DNA of 64,000 bases, from assembly GCA_038851035.1 (NCBI GenBank), contig JAWCLH010000008.1, positions 1 through 64,000 on the forward strand, read 5' to 3'. The position numbers were made by a program, and so were the translations under genes. Shown here in pieces: positions 45,464 to 55,200 of the stretch (positions are counted from its first letter, which is position 1; each line of letters begins with the position of its first letter). This DNA is from Thermoplasmata archaeon (GTDB lineage Archaea; Thermoplasmatota; DTKX01; VGTL01). The notes beneath the pieces were generated by a model. The model worked only from the letters and a program-made list of their open reading frames with translations. It did not search any database and had not been told where the DNA came from.

Positions 45464-45505
45464 CCTGCAGCGACATGCTGCATCGGACCCGCGGGGAGCA
45501 CTGGA

Positions 45506-46495
45506 ATGACCTTTGAGATAATCCTTGACTCCAGGCCCACCGGAGCGGAGGAGCCGGAGCTTGAGCGTGTCGCTCTTCGATTTCTCCGGCTCATCGGCTA
45601 CCTCCCGCCCGGCTACGACACTCGCACCGGGGCGTCCGATGCGCTCGAGAGTATCCCCTACAGGCTCTTTGTGGATTGTTTCCTAGGAAACCCAGAAAAG
45701 GCCTGGAGCGTCGGAGAGCTCGCGCGCGCCCTTGGGACCTCAATCCCAACCGTCTACCGCCATCTCGACAAGCTCGCCGCCCTCGACCTCTTGGGGCAAG
45801 GCAGCCTAGAGGGCGACCTCTCCCGGAAGGGCTACTTCCTTCGCTACCACGACCTCAGGCGAGCCTGGAGGTTCACCGAGGTGAATGTGGAGCTCTCGAT
45901 GGCATCTTACCGCAGAGTGGTGGACATTATTCAGGCCTCGGTCGGGACGGAGAGGAAGAGGGACGAGGCCGAGCCCTCCCGGAATTCGGTCTCGGCGGGG
46001 GCAGAGAGGGAGTTCCGCATCAGGGTCGTCAACCACCGCTTCAACTTCAGCGATAGGTGGGACAAGCTTGCGGTCGAACTCCTCACCGCGGCGGACTATC
46101 TCTCGGATATAGGGCCAATGGACCTGAAGAGGGCGAAGCGCAGCATACCCTTCCGCCTCCTTGTGGAGTGTCTTCTTAAGCGGCCGGAGGCGGGCTGGAC
46201 AATTGACGAGCTCTCCACCACGCTCGAGACCACGAAACCCACGGTCTACCGTTACCTCCGCAGGCTCGGCCAGCTCGGGGTACTCGAGCGGAGCCTCCCC
46301 GGGGAGAGCACGCCGGAGGACGCTGGAGCGGCGCTCCAGAAGAGGCGCTTCAGAATTCGAAGGGGTAACCTCTCTAAGGCGTGGAACGTGACGGAGTGGT
46401 ACGCGAAATCGGTGATGAAGAGCTATCGGAGAACGGTGGAGCGCATAGCCGAGCTTGCTGAGGAGGGGAGGGAGAAGAGGAGCAGCTCTCAGTGA
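45506..46495 (+). CDS. Transcriptional regulator with two duplicated winged-helix domains
   Basis: The 329-residue protein is an internal duplication. Both halves carry a SIPYRLFVDCFL/SIPFRLLVECLL segment, then WSVGELARALGTSIPTVYRHLDKLAALDL or WTIDELSTTLETTKPTVYRYLRRLGQLGV (winged-helix recognition), then LRRAWRFTEVNVELSMASYRR or LSKAWNVTEWYAKSVMKSYRR. The two wings could bind a palindrome as a monomer or tandem sites as a dimer. Its target is unknown. ATG 45506 follows GGGGAGCACTGG. Three or so bases after its stop another HTH frame begins, so they likely share a transcript. Confidence 0.75.
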   Translation: MTFEIILDSRPTGAEEPELERVALRFLRLIGYLPPGYDTRTGASDALESIPYRLFVDCFLGNPEKAWSVGELARALGTSIPTVYRHLDKLAALDLLGQGSLEGDLSRKGYFLRYHDLRRAWRFTEVNVELSMASYRRVVDIIQASVGTERKRDEAEPSRNSVSAGAEREFRIRVVNHRFNFSDRWDKLAVELLTAADYLSDIGPMDLKRAKRSIPFRLLVECLLKRPEAGWTIDELSTTLETTKPTVYRYLRRLGQLGVLERSLPGESTPEDAGAALQKRRFRIRRGNLSKAWNVTEWYAKSVMKSYRRTVERIAELAEEGREKRSSSQ

Positions 46496-46525
46496 GAGGT
46501 GGAGCGGGGAATCGGTGGGCCGGAA

Positions 46526-46813
46526 ATGACGTCAGTTCTAAGGGGGAGCCTGGAGGAGAGAATTCTCGAGCTTGCTCTGCAGCGCTACCCAGCCACGGCC
46601 GCGGCGCTGGCGCGAGAGCTCGGTCTGTCGGAGCGGAGGCTGATGATGGAGCTCAGGAGAATGGCCTCGAGGGGCCTCGTCGAGCTGGACATTCTCCCAG
46701 ACGAGGTCTTCGTGAGGCCGCTCGCGCTTCTGGGGAAGCGAAAGGGGTCGGAATGCAAGGATAAAAAGGGGAGGGGTGTCGGGAAGGGGGCGCCGCCGCC
46801 GGGATACGCCTGA
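46526..46813 (+). CDS. Small winged-helix/HTH protein
   Basis: The product of about 95 residues has one helix-turn-helix: RILELALQRYPATAAALARELGLSERRLMMELRRMASRGLVEL, as in MarR/ArsR-type domains, followed by a basic G/K tail of low complexity. ATG 46526 is chosen; GTG 46499 is in frame nine codons earlier. It follows the double-HTH gene and probably forms an operon with it. The 3' end converges with the pyrophosphatase gene at 46839. Confidence 0.6.
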   Translation: MTSVLRGSLEERILELALQRYPATAAALARELGLSERRLMMELRRMASRGLVELDILPDEVFVRPLALLGKRKGSECKDKKGRGVGKGAPPPGYA

Positions 46814-46838
46814 GGCCGCCACGTGCCCTCGCATTGGT

Positions 46839-49448
46839 CTATAGCGTTCCAACGAAGAGCGGCGCGAGCACCAGCGTGATGGTGCTCAAGAGCTTTATGA
46901 GAACGTGTAGCGAGGGGCCGGCGGTATCCTTGAACGGGTCCCCGACCGTGTCACCGACGACCGCTGCTTTGTGCATCTCGCTGGTCTTCCCAAATATTAT
47001 CGCGTCGTCCTCTGACTCCTCAGCCCTCTTGACGAGGTCGTTGTATATCTCGGGGGCACGCTCCCTCACGCCCTTTAGTATGTCCTTGTTCTCGCGCAGG
47101 TCCTTCGCCCGAATTTTCCCGAACTCCTCAACGAACTTCTTAGCGTTGTCCCAGGCCCCGCCTCCGTTGTTGAGCACCATGGCGAGTATGAACCCCACGA
47201 TTGTGCCGACCATCAGGGTGGCCCCGAGCGCCTCCGCCCTGAGGAAGAAGCCCACCAGAACCGGAACAATAACCGCGAGCAAGCCCGGCACTATCATCTC
47301 TTTGAGCGCGCTCTTGGTCACGATACTGACCGCCCTCCCGTAATCCGGCTTTTCTTCATAGGTCATTATTCCCGGCTTCTCCCGGAACTGTCTCCTGACC
47401 TCCACGATCACCGATGAGGCGGCCTTGCCCACGGCCCGGATGGCATAGGCGCTGAACACGAAGATCAGCATCGCACCCATCATTCCACCGATAAAGACCT
47501 CCACCTTGTCTAGGGCGATGTGCGTGAGGTGGGAGGCCTCAAGGTAGGCCGAGAAGAGCAAGAAGGCCGCTAGGGCGGCGGAGCCGACCGCGTAGCCTTT
47601 AGTCAGTGCCTTGGTAGTGTTGCCCACTGCGTCGAGCCTGTCTATCTTCCTCCGCACCTCCTCGGGCTGGCGTGACATTTCGGCGATGCCGCCTGCGTTG
47701 TCGGCTATTGGGCCGAAGGTGTCCATGGCTAGTATATAGGCACAGACGGAGAGCATGCCCATCGTGGCTATCGCTGTTCCATAGAAGCCGCCGGCTAATG
47801 GGTTGATGCTAAGGTCTCCCGCGCCCCACTCACCGAATTTGAAGGCCGTGAAGAGGGCTATCGAAACCACTACGACGGGAATTCCGGTGCACTCCATCCC
47901 GACGGAGAAGCCCGAGAGGATTGTTGTGGCGGGGCCAGTTCTCGATGCCTTGGCAATTTCCTGGACCGGTCTGTATTTTGATTCAGTATAGTATTGGGTT
48001 ATATACACAAACGCCCACGATGTCAGGATGCCCGTTAGACCGGCCGCGAAGTACCAGTTGGAGTGGAGCATCTGGGAGCAAGCGATGTAAAATCCTGCTA
48101 TTGCCAGAATCGTTGTGACGATGTAACCCCGGTTGAGCGCAACGACGGGGTCCCCATCCTCCCTTGTGCTCACGATAAAAACGCCGATGATTGTGCCTAT
48201 AAGACCGAAAGCGCGCGCGACGAGCGGAAACATGATGCCGTTGATGCCTAGAATCGGATAGAGGGCGATACCGAGCACCATGGCCCCGATGTTCTCCGCC
48301 GCCGTTGACTCAAATAGGTCGGCCCCCCTGCCCGCGCAGTCGCCGACGTTGTCCCCGACCAGGTCCGCGATGACCGCGGCATTGCGCGGATCGTCCTCTG
48401 GGATACCTTTCTCTACCTTGCCCACGAGGTCGGCTCCGACGTCCGCCGCTTTTGTGTAGATGCCACCGCCGAGCTGGGCAAAGAGAGCGACGAAGGAAGC
48501 TCCGAAGCCGAAGCCAACGATGAGCAGGGGCGTGAGCCTCGGGTCCTGGCCGATGCCGTATAAATAATAAATTCCCGCGACGCCAATCAGGCTCATTGCC
48601 ACGACCGCAAAGCCCGATACCGCCCCTCCCCTGAGCGCAATCTGGAGGGCCCGGTTCAGACTGCTTCTCGCGGCGCTTGCCGCTCTGATGTTGGAGCGAA
48701 TCGAGACGAACATCCCAATGTAGCCCGCGATCGAGGAGCAAAGGGCGCCGAGCACGAACGCCCCCGCGGTCTTTCCGCCCTCCATCCAATTCCCGGAGCC
48801 CAGGCCGATGGCGAGCGCGAGGATTACTGCTACTATCCCCGCAATCATCCAGATGGTAGAGTACTGGGTCTTGAGAAAGGCCTCCGCGCCCTCCTTTATA
48901 GCGTCCGAGACTGCCCTCATCTCCTTGCTGCCCGTGTCCTGCTTTAGCACCCAAATAGTCAGGAAGCCGGCGAAGAGGAGTCCCGCGAAGCCGCCTAGCG
49001 GAACGACGAGAATACAGCTCGAGGCAGCCGGCGGCACCGAGACCTCGACATCACGCGTAGCGCTGTCGGTTATGTCGCCTGTGACATTGACGGCAATCCT
49101 GTGAGTTCCTTCCGTGGCCTTCCATTTGACCGTGAAGTCATTTTTGCTTTTCCCCGGAATCGTTTTCCCCGTGAGGTTTCCACCCTCGACAGGACTGCCA
49201 TCGATTGTGATATGAACGTTCACCGTGGCGGCATCGGGGAGTGTGTTGTGGATGATTGCGTGAATCTCCACGTCGTCCCCCGAGACCGGGTTCTCCACTA
49301 TAATTACTCCACCCGGGGTCCTCACCTTGAGCTGAAGCTCGACATAGGAGCTCCCGACCGGTTCGGCTCCAAAAGATGATGAGGCACCGGTGCACACAAG
49401 AACCAAGACCGCCAGAATCAGAATTCCCGCGCTCTCTCTCCACCTCAT
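46839..49448 (-). CDS. hppA: Membrane ion-pumping pyrophosphatase with N-terminal CARDB-like domain
   Basis: The product of about 869 residues couples pyrophosphate hydrolysis to ion export. It has a signal peptide (about 7-28), an added Ig-like CARDB-type domain (about 32-135), then the usual 16-helix pyrophosphatase core. Core signatures are DVGADLVGKVEKGIPEDDPRN, GDNVGDCAGRGADLFES and DTFGPIADNAGGIAEM near the substrate site, and GGAWDNAKKFVE near the end. GNTTKA (K613) is the potassium-independent type. The extracytoplasmic extension is not part of ordinary family members. ATG 49448 starts the signal peptide; an upstream frame extension exists. Proton versus sodium specificity is not decided here. 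Confidence 0.92.
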   Translation of the reverse strand: MRWRESAGILILAVLVLVCTGASSSFGAEPVGSSYVELQLKVRTPGGVIIVENPVSGDDVEIHAIIHNTLPDAATVNVHITIDGSPVEGGNLTGKTIPGKSKNDFTVKWKATEGTHRIAVNVTGDITDSATRDVEVSVPPAASSCILVVPLGGFAGLLFAGFLTIWVLKQDTGSKEMRAVSDAIKEGAEAFLKTQYSTIWMIAGIVAVILALAIGLGSGNWMEGGKTAGAFVLGALCSSIAGYIGMFVSIRSNIRAASAARSSLNRALQIALRGGAVSGFAVVAMSLIGVAGIYYLYGIGQDPRLTPLLIVGFGFGASFVALFAQLGGGIYTKAADVGADLVGKVEKGIPEDDPRNAAVIADLVGDNVGDCAGRGADLFESTAAENIGAMVLGIALYPILGINGIMFPLVARAFGLIGTIIGVFIVSTREDGDPVVALNRGYIVTTILAIAGFYIACSQMLHSNWYFAAGLTGILTSWAFVYITQYYTESKYRPVQEIAKASRTGPATTILSGFSVGMECTGIPVVVVSIALFTAFKFGEWGAGDLSINPLAGGFYGTAIATMGMLSVCAYILAMDTFGPIADNAGGIAEMSRQPEEVRRKIDRLDAVGNTTKALTKGYAVGSAALAAFLLFSAYLEASHLTHIALDKVEVFIGGMMGAMLIFVFSAYAIRAVGKAASSVIVEVRRQFREKPGIMTYEEKPDYGRAVSIVTKSALKEMIVPGLLAVIVPVLVGFFLRAEALGATLMVGTIVGFILAMVLNNGGGAWDNAKKFVEEFGKIRAKDLRENKDILKGVRERAPEIYNDLVKRAEESEDDAIIFGKTSEMHKAAVVGDTVGDPFKDTAGPSLHVLIKLLSTITLVLAPLFVGTL

Positions 49449-49530
49449 CCGTTTCGTGCGAATCCCCCTTTCTGGCGGGGGCATGAACAATCCCATAAAT
49501 AAGAATTGCGAGACAACGCGCTCCGGCACC

Positions 49531-50733
49531 TCAGCCCGTGCCCTTCTCTCTCAAGAGCGGCTGAAGAGCCGGGTGGACCATGAAGGTCTCCCCCTTCCCG
49601 AAATACTCGATTACTGCGCCTAGGTCCAGAAGCGAATCAAGCACAGCGTCCACGGGCGAGCCCTTTTCGAGATTTACCCGTGCGAGCCTCTGCCACTCCT
49701 CCGGGCTCAGGAGCCGCCTCATCTCCCGCCTGTAGTCCTCGAGCACCCGCTCCACGACGCTCGCAGTGATGCGGCTCCTGCCCTGTATTGACGCCCTGAG
49801 ACATGATGCCGCTGTGAACCTAAGAAGCTCCCCCGGGCTGCCGCCGGAGTTGAGCAGCAGGAGGTCGAGGGCGGGTAGCTCGAACAGCTCCTCGCCAGCA
49901 CGCTTGTCGACGATATCCCTGAGCTCCAGCGCGGACCCCTCCCTGAGCGCGAGCGCTCCTGGTGCGAGCTCGGCCGGGGCCTGAACCGATATCATGTCGT
50001 AGGCCTGCCTGAGTTTCCTGTAATCCTGCGAGTGAAGTGTCGCAAAGGGGATAGTGGAGATGGCCTTTATGCCGAGCCTGATGAGGCCGGATTCCAGCAG
50101 GAACTGAACTGCCGCTCCCTTTTCCATATTGTCGATTCCATCGAGAATCAGGAGGGGTTCTTTGCCATTGCGGGTCCCCGCATCTTTGACCATCTCCGTG
50201 AGCCTGCCTGCGAGCTCATCCCTGCCGCCCTCGAGTGCGCCTACGAGTTCGGTCCTCGTCTCCTTGTTTCTCGCCCTCTCCATGGCCCTACCCAGCATAT
50301 CCGCGGCCCCCTTCAGATCAGTCCTCTCTTCCAGTGGGCCCCGGATCGTTTCCCTGAGCCACCTCGTGAAGCCCCGGACAGACGCCTCGGACGGCGGGGC
50401 ACCGCTCTCGGCGAGGCGCTCGCAAATCCCTCGGGCTAGTAGAAGCATAATCTCTTGTGGAGATGGCTGGGGGCTGGGGGGTGATATCCTGATATAAAGA
50501 GGGGTCATCGAGGGGCCAGTGTCGTGAACCACCCTCATCAGTTCCACTGTCTTACCCGCGCCCCTCTGGCCCGCGAGCAAGGCCTTCACGGGCCTTTTGT
50601 CCATCAGCATCCTTTGGATGAGCTCTAGCGACGCCCCGTTCTCTCTGGCGATGTAGTACTTCAGAAAAGCCTCCTTGTTGCTTAGATCCTCACCGCATGC
50701 CTGATAGGCCTCCTGAAGCGTACGTGCGGCCAT
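49531..50733 (-). CDS. STAND-like P-loop ATPase
   Basis: The 400-residue soluble protein has Walker A GQRGAGKT (about 55-62), Walker B LLILDGIDNM (about 190-200) and a following sensor-type stretch, then helical and winged-helix-like segments to the end, an organisation seen in archaeal STAND/ORC-like ATPases. No toxin, DNA-binding or repeat domain is recognised. Its role is unknown. It lies 82 bp upstream of hppA on the same strand; a shared transcript is possible. ATG 50733; a weak TATA-like CCTTTATCTG on the minus strand lies near 50780. Confidence 0.6.
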   Translation of the reverse strand: MAARTLQEAYQACGEDLSNKEAFLKYYIARENGASLELIQRMLMDKRPVKALLAGQRGAGKTVELMRVVHDTGPSMTPLYIRISPPSPQPSPQEIMLLLARGICERLAESGAPPSEASVRGFTRWLRETIRGPLEERTDLKGAADMLGRAMERARNKETRTELVGALEGGRDELAGRLTEMVKDAGTRNGKEPLLILDGIDNMEKGAAVQFLLESGLIRLGIKAISTIPFATLHSQDYRKLRQAYDMISVQAPAELAPGALALREGSALELRDIVDKRAGEELFELPALDLLLLNSGGSPGELLRFTAASCLRASIQGRSRITASVVERVLEDYRREMRRLLSPEEWQRLARVNLEKGSPVDAVLDSLLDLGAVIEYFGKGETFMVHPALQPLLREKGTG

Positions 50734-51083
50734 TTCTCATTCTCCCGGGCGAATGGAAGGCTTTCGGCTCAGATAAAGGTTGCGCGTACTGCGTTCCATT
50801 GAAAACCCACTGGAAAAATGTACAAAAAGGGCAGCCTGCGTGACCTGTAAGGGAGGGCGGTCTTGAGGTTGAAGAAGCCCCGGGTCCGGTAAAGTCTCTC
50901 CGTGAGCTCGACAGTGCTGTTTCAAATGGCGGCGTGACTTATCACATCTAGCCACAAAAGGCCAGCTGAATGGCTTCTATTGGCCGAGGGAAAGCCCCCC
51001 TGCGAGCAGCATTCTGGAGAACGGAGCCCGGAAACAGCCACGGCAGAGAAAAAAACATAATATCTCGAGCGAATAACTGTCTC
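50734..51083. other. Intergenic region with divergent promoters
   Basis: 350 bases without a supported gene. The right end holds the TATA-like AAAACATAATAT (51054-51063) for the small gene at 51084. The left end has CCTTTATCTG on the minus strand for the ATPase gene. Short frames in between show no codon or motif support. Confidence 0.5.
51050..51063 (+). promoter_or_regulatory. TATA-box promoter of the 93-aa gene
   Basis: AAAAAACATAATAT puts the transcript start at about 51084, the ATG itself, so the mRNA is probably leaderless. The element shares 13 bases with the one at 45451-45463. Confidence 0.5.
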
Positions 51084-51365
51084 ATGTTCCAGAAGGCCAC
51101 CGTGGTGATGATAGATAGGGCTAGAAAGATACCGACAGAATTCCAAGGGCTAATTCACCTTCGCTCCGGCATGGAGCACAGGGAGCATGGGGAGGAGGAG
51201 CTGGTGGCGATTCTCCACATCGGCAGGGAGAACTGTTATTATGCCATCTTCCTCGACGAGCAAACCGACCTCAGGGTGATCGAACTGAAGCTGAGCAGAA
51301 TTCACGCCAGACTCACCAAGGAGGCGAGAAGAAAGCTCGAAAGCGCTTTGATGAGTCTCACCTAG
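51084..51365 (+). CDS. Small conserved-looking protein of unknown function
   Basis: The product of about 93 residues is charged, with alternating strands and helices (VAILHIGRENCYYAIFLDE, then a helical ARLTKEARRKLESAL end). ATG 51084 coincides with the predicted transcript start of its promoter; an upstream in-frame ATG at 50970 lies before the TATA box and is rejected. No family is recognised. A small binding domain is a guess. Confidence 0.5.
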   Translation: MFQKATVVMIDRARKIPTEFQGLIHLRSGMEHREHGEEELVAILHIGRENCYYAIFLDEQTDLRVIELKLSRIHARLTKEARRKLESALMSLT

Positions 51366-51438
51366 TTCTTTCCCGAGCATGCAATTCCCCACCAAAGGAA
51401 TGCAAGGCGCAAATTCCGCGCTACTGGGGTAGAGAGAA

Positions 51439-52050
51439 TCACTTCAGCGTTTTTTTCGCATCCACCACCTCGGCGTCGTAGACCTCCTCCACTTCGACAA
51501 CCTCGTGGCCGTAGAGCTCCTCATGCTTTCTCAGGAGCCAATCCCGGAATCGCTCTATTCTGTGGGCGTTCCTCCGCCATTCGTCGTCAAGGCTCTTGAA
51601 CATACCCATTGCCGTCAGTTTGTATGTGAGCTGTAGCATATGCCCAAAGAATATTTCCTTGACCAGTTTCCTGTCTACTTTGTCTAACGGGCCGCCGGAG
51701 TCGATGTAGGCTCTTCCGATGCTGGTATAAATCTCTTTCATGTCCATCTCATATACCAGCCACTCCTTCTCCACGAACTGAATTCCAGTGAAAATCCTCC
51801 GGAACTCATCTTTGATTTCCTTTTTTTCCAGGAGCTGCACGAACTCCTCCACAACCAGAGGAATCACCCTCTCTCCGATGTCGACGCCCTCCAGCTTCTT
51901 CAGGAGAAGCTTGCCAAGAATCTCATGCGTGGTTTCCTCAATGGGTTTGTAATACAACTTGGTGAGCGTGGCCCCGGTTTCTCTTGCGATAAAATCCATG
52001 GCGTCTTTAATTCTCTTCTCCAACTTGATTGCAAAGAGTTTCGCTTCCAT
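51439..52050 (-). CDS. Alpha-helical protein of unknown function
   Basis: The 203-residue protein is highly charged and predicted mostly helical, with no signal peptide, membrane helix or cysteine motif. The start MEAKLFAIKLEKRIKDAMDF and the acidic end (HEVVEVEEVYDAEVVDAKK) are its main features. ATG 52050. The region upstream to the giant gene at 52202 is very AT-rich with runs of T, probably promoter for both directions. I do not recognise it. Confidence 0.5.
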   Translation of the reverse strand: MEAKLFAIKLEKRIKDAMDFIARETGATLTKLYYKPIEETTHEILGKLLLKKLEGVDIGERVIPLVVEEFVQLLEKKEIKDEFRRIFTGIQFVEKEWLVYEMDMKEIYTSIGRAYIDSGGPLDKVDRKLVKEIFFGHMLQLTYKLTAMGMFKSLDDEWRRNAHRIERFRDWLLRKHEELYGHEVVEVEEVYDAEVVDAKKTLK

Positions 52051-52156
52051 CCTTTAATAAATTCAGCTCCATCTATAAAAGGTTGTTGTCGACCCGTTTT
52101 ACAATCGTTTTATCCAAAAGCCTTTTTATGAATTTTTAGTAAAATTAGAATTCCGG

Positions 52157-52166
52157 AAGATTTAAA
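52157..52166 (+). promoter_or_regulatory. TATA-box promoter of the giant NEW3-repeat gene
   Basis: GATTTAAATG is centred about 26 bases before 52187, leaving about 15 bases of leader before ATG 52202. This favours 52202 over the ATG at 52166. Confidence 0.5.
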
Positions 52167-52201
52167 TGGGAGGCCTGGGGTTCTCATCCCGAGGGTTCGG
52201 T

Positions 52202-55200
52202 ATGAAGCCCAGAATTTCGAAGCGGAGCGCGGCCCTTGCGGCCCTTCTGATGATTGCGAGCGTGCTCGTAGTTCCGACGACAGTCTCAGCAGGACCAGTG
52301 GTCGCTATGTCTGTGGCGAACGAGAGCACCCAGACGACCACTCCTGGCGGCTCCGTCACCTACAACATCAGCATCTCAAACACTGGAGATGCGACCGCTC
52401 TCGTCAACCTCTCAACTTCCGGCACACCCACGACCTGGAGTTCCCAGCTCTCCTCGAGCCAGGTCTCGGTGTCCGTGGGAAACACTGTCACGGTATATCT
52501 GACCGTTGGCGTCTGTGCCACCGCTGTCGCCGACAATGTAGGTGTCTCAATCGTAGTGATAGGAAAATACGACTCAGGTGGAATGGAGCAGACCAAACAG
52601 GTCTCTACGACCACAAAGGTCTCCCAGATCTACAACTTCGGCATGTCCATTGACGGCGCTTTCAACAAGGACATAGCCCCGGGGAGTTCAGGGACCTTCA
52701 CTCTAAACGTATCGCAAGTGGCCCAGGGCAACGGCCTGAACTACATCAACCTTACGCCGGTCGGGGAGCAGCCCGATGGCCTCACGATATCCTATAGCGC
52801 CAACCCCGCCACCCTCCAGCCATTTTCCTTCAGCACCGTCATAGTAACGGTCTATGTGCCCCCAGGGACCGAGGCCAAGCAGTTCCCCTACACGATCACC
52901 GGCAACTCACAAGGCGGGGGCGCGGCCAAGACGGCGAGTATTATTGTTAATGTAACACAGGTTTGGGGCGTCTCCCTCTCCGCTACCGACCCTGTCAGAT
53001 ACCTCAGTCCCGATTCAATGACCACTTTCACCATCAACGTTAACAACACGGGGAACAAGGCCGATACCTTCGACATCGCGTCCGTAGAGTTCCTTTCCCC
53101 GGCACCGGGGTGGACCGAGACCCACACCAGCTCCGTCGGGCCGATCAGCCCGAAGTCAGTCGCCCAGGCCACGGTGCAGGTCTACGCCCCGGCCAACGCC
53201 TCCTATCCGACTAGTATGCAGCTCCGGGTGAACTTCGTCTCCGAAACCAACGCCAGCGTCACACGGAACATCACCCTGACCGCCGTGGTCAACAAGGTGA
53301 ACAGCACATACGTTTCCGCCACGCCATTCATTAATACCTCCGACCCTGGTGGAACGACCGGCTTTACTATAGAGGTCAAGAACTCGGGGAACGGGCAGTC
53401 CACCATCGACCTTACCCTCCCGTCCTTTCCGGCCTACCTGACACCATCCCTCGAGCGGTCGTCCATGGAACTCGGGGCCGGAGCCAGCGCAAAGGTAAAT
53501 ATGACCGTATCGGTCAGCAAGAACGCGCCGGTGGGAGACAGCAATATTGTGGTCAGGGCAACGGTGCGGGACACTGTGGTCAGCTCCAACTACACGATCA
53601 TCGTCAGGGTCAATCAGGTCTACAATCTCTCAGTGTTTCCGTCCGGGAGCTACTCCCAGCACATCTCCCCAGACTCAAAGGCGACCTATGGGGTCATGGT
53701 GAAGAACACGGGCAATGGCAACGACACGATTACAATGTCCGTCGGGACCGTCCCCTCGGGCTTAACTGTCTACTTCGATAAATACAGCCTCTCCCTGGGA
53801 CCCGACGAGACCTCCGTAATCAACGCCACGGTTGAGGTGGCGAGGGACACCCCCGCGGCCACCCATAACATCGAGCTCAAGGGTACATCCTCCTCCGGAA
53901 AGACCGCCAACACCACAATCATCGCGATAATAGACCAACACTACGAAGTGTCAATCACCACCACATCCGCCTACAACACCACGAAACCGGGCAGCTCCGC
54001 CAACTACACTGTCGCCATCAGGAACCTGGGCTCCGGCAATGACACCTTCTCGATAACAGCCGGGGGGGACAGCCCCTCCTGGGTCTCGTTCAGCAACTCT
54101 AGCCTTCCCCTCAGCCCGGGCGAAGGAAGTAATGTCACGGTCACAGTGGCCGTGCCTGCAAACGCGAAAAAGATGAATGTGACCACGACAGTGACGGCGA
54201 CCTCGACCTCAAAGTCCTCCGTTAACGCCTCCGTGAGTCTCGTGACCATTATCGACCAGACCTACGGGGTTCAGATGTGGATCTCGCCATCGAGCATGGA
54301 CATCAGGCCGGGCGAAAGTGGAAAATACACCGTGATCATCAAGAACTCCGGCAACGCAAAGGACACATTCTTCGTAAACATGAGCCAGAATCCGAATAAC
54401 TGGGCTTCCCTTGACATCTCCTCGCCCTTCCTCACCCTGAGCAGCGACGAGTATTACAGCCTCAATCTGACCGTGAGCGTCCCCGTGGACGCCGCTGTGA
54501 CTACCGTGAAGAGCGAGGTCATGGCGACCTCACAGGGCGACACATCTGTGTACACAAAGGCGGGCGCAACTACCAGCGTCACCGCGATATACAACTTCGA
54601 GCTAATAGTGAACAACGCCAACGCGAGCGGAGAGCCAACCGACACTGTCACGTTCGACGTGAGAATCAAGAACACTGGCAACACCCCAGACAACTACACC
54701 CTTGACCTCACGGGCGAGAAGCGCTCTTGGGCTAGCCTCGCGAGTCCCTCAATCCGTCTCGACACGGGGGAGAGCCGGACGGTTCTCATCAACGTCACGA
54801 TACCCGACAATGAGAAACCAGCCAATCACACGATATCGCTCAAGGTGACTTCTCTGGGGAATACGTCAAAGAGCCAGTCAGTTTCATTGACAGTCCAGGT
54901 TCTCCCTAAGCATGACCTGGAGCTGAGCAGCGGGGATTTCCAGACAAGAAAGACGGGAGATCCGGGGATGAAAGTTGTATTCAAAATCAATGTCACCAAT
55001 AAAGGCCCCGACCCCGATACCGTCGACCTCACCTTATCCGGCGCTAGGGTAGACTGGGCTTCCCTCTCGCAGGACTCTGTTGTCTTGGGCTCTGGGGCTT
55101 CGATAATGGTGAACCTAACGGTCTCGATTCCCAGCAACGCCCTGCCTGAGAATGTGCTCTTCACCGTTTCAGGGAAGCTCAAGTCCACGGCTAACCGAAC

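Noticed and set aside
45314-45505. Small minus-strand frames between the KaiC-like gene and the double-HTH gene
   Set aside because: They lack motifs, and the region contains the promoter of the plus-strand regulator.
46839-49448. Frameshift joining two genes in the pyrophosphatase fusion
   Set aside because: One uninterrupted frame covers signal peptide, CARDB-like domain and pump core.
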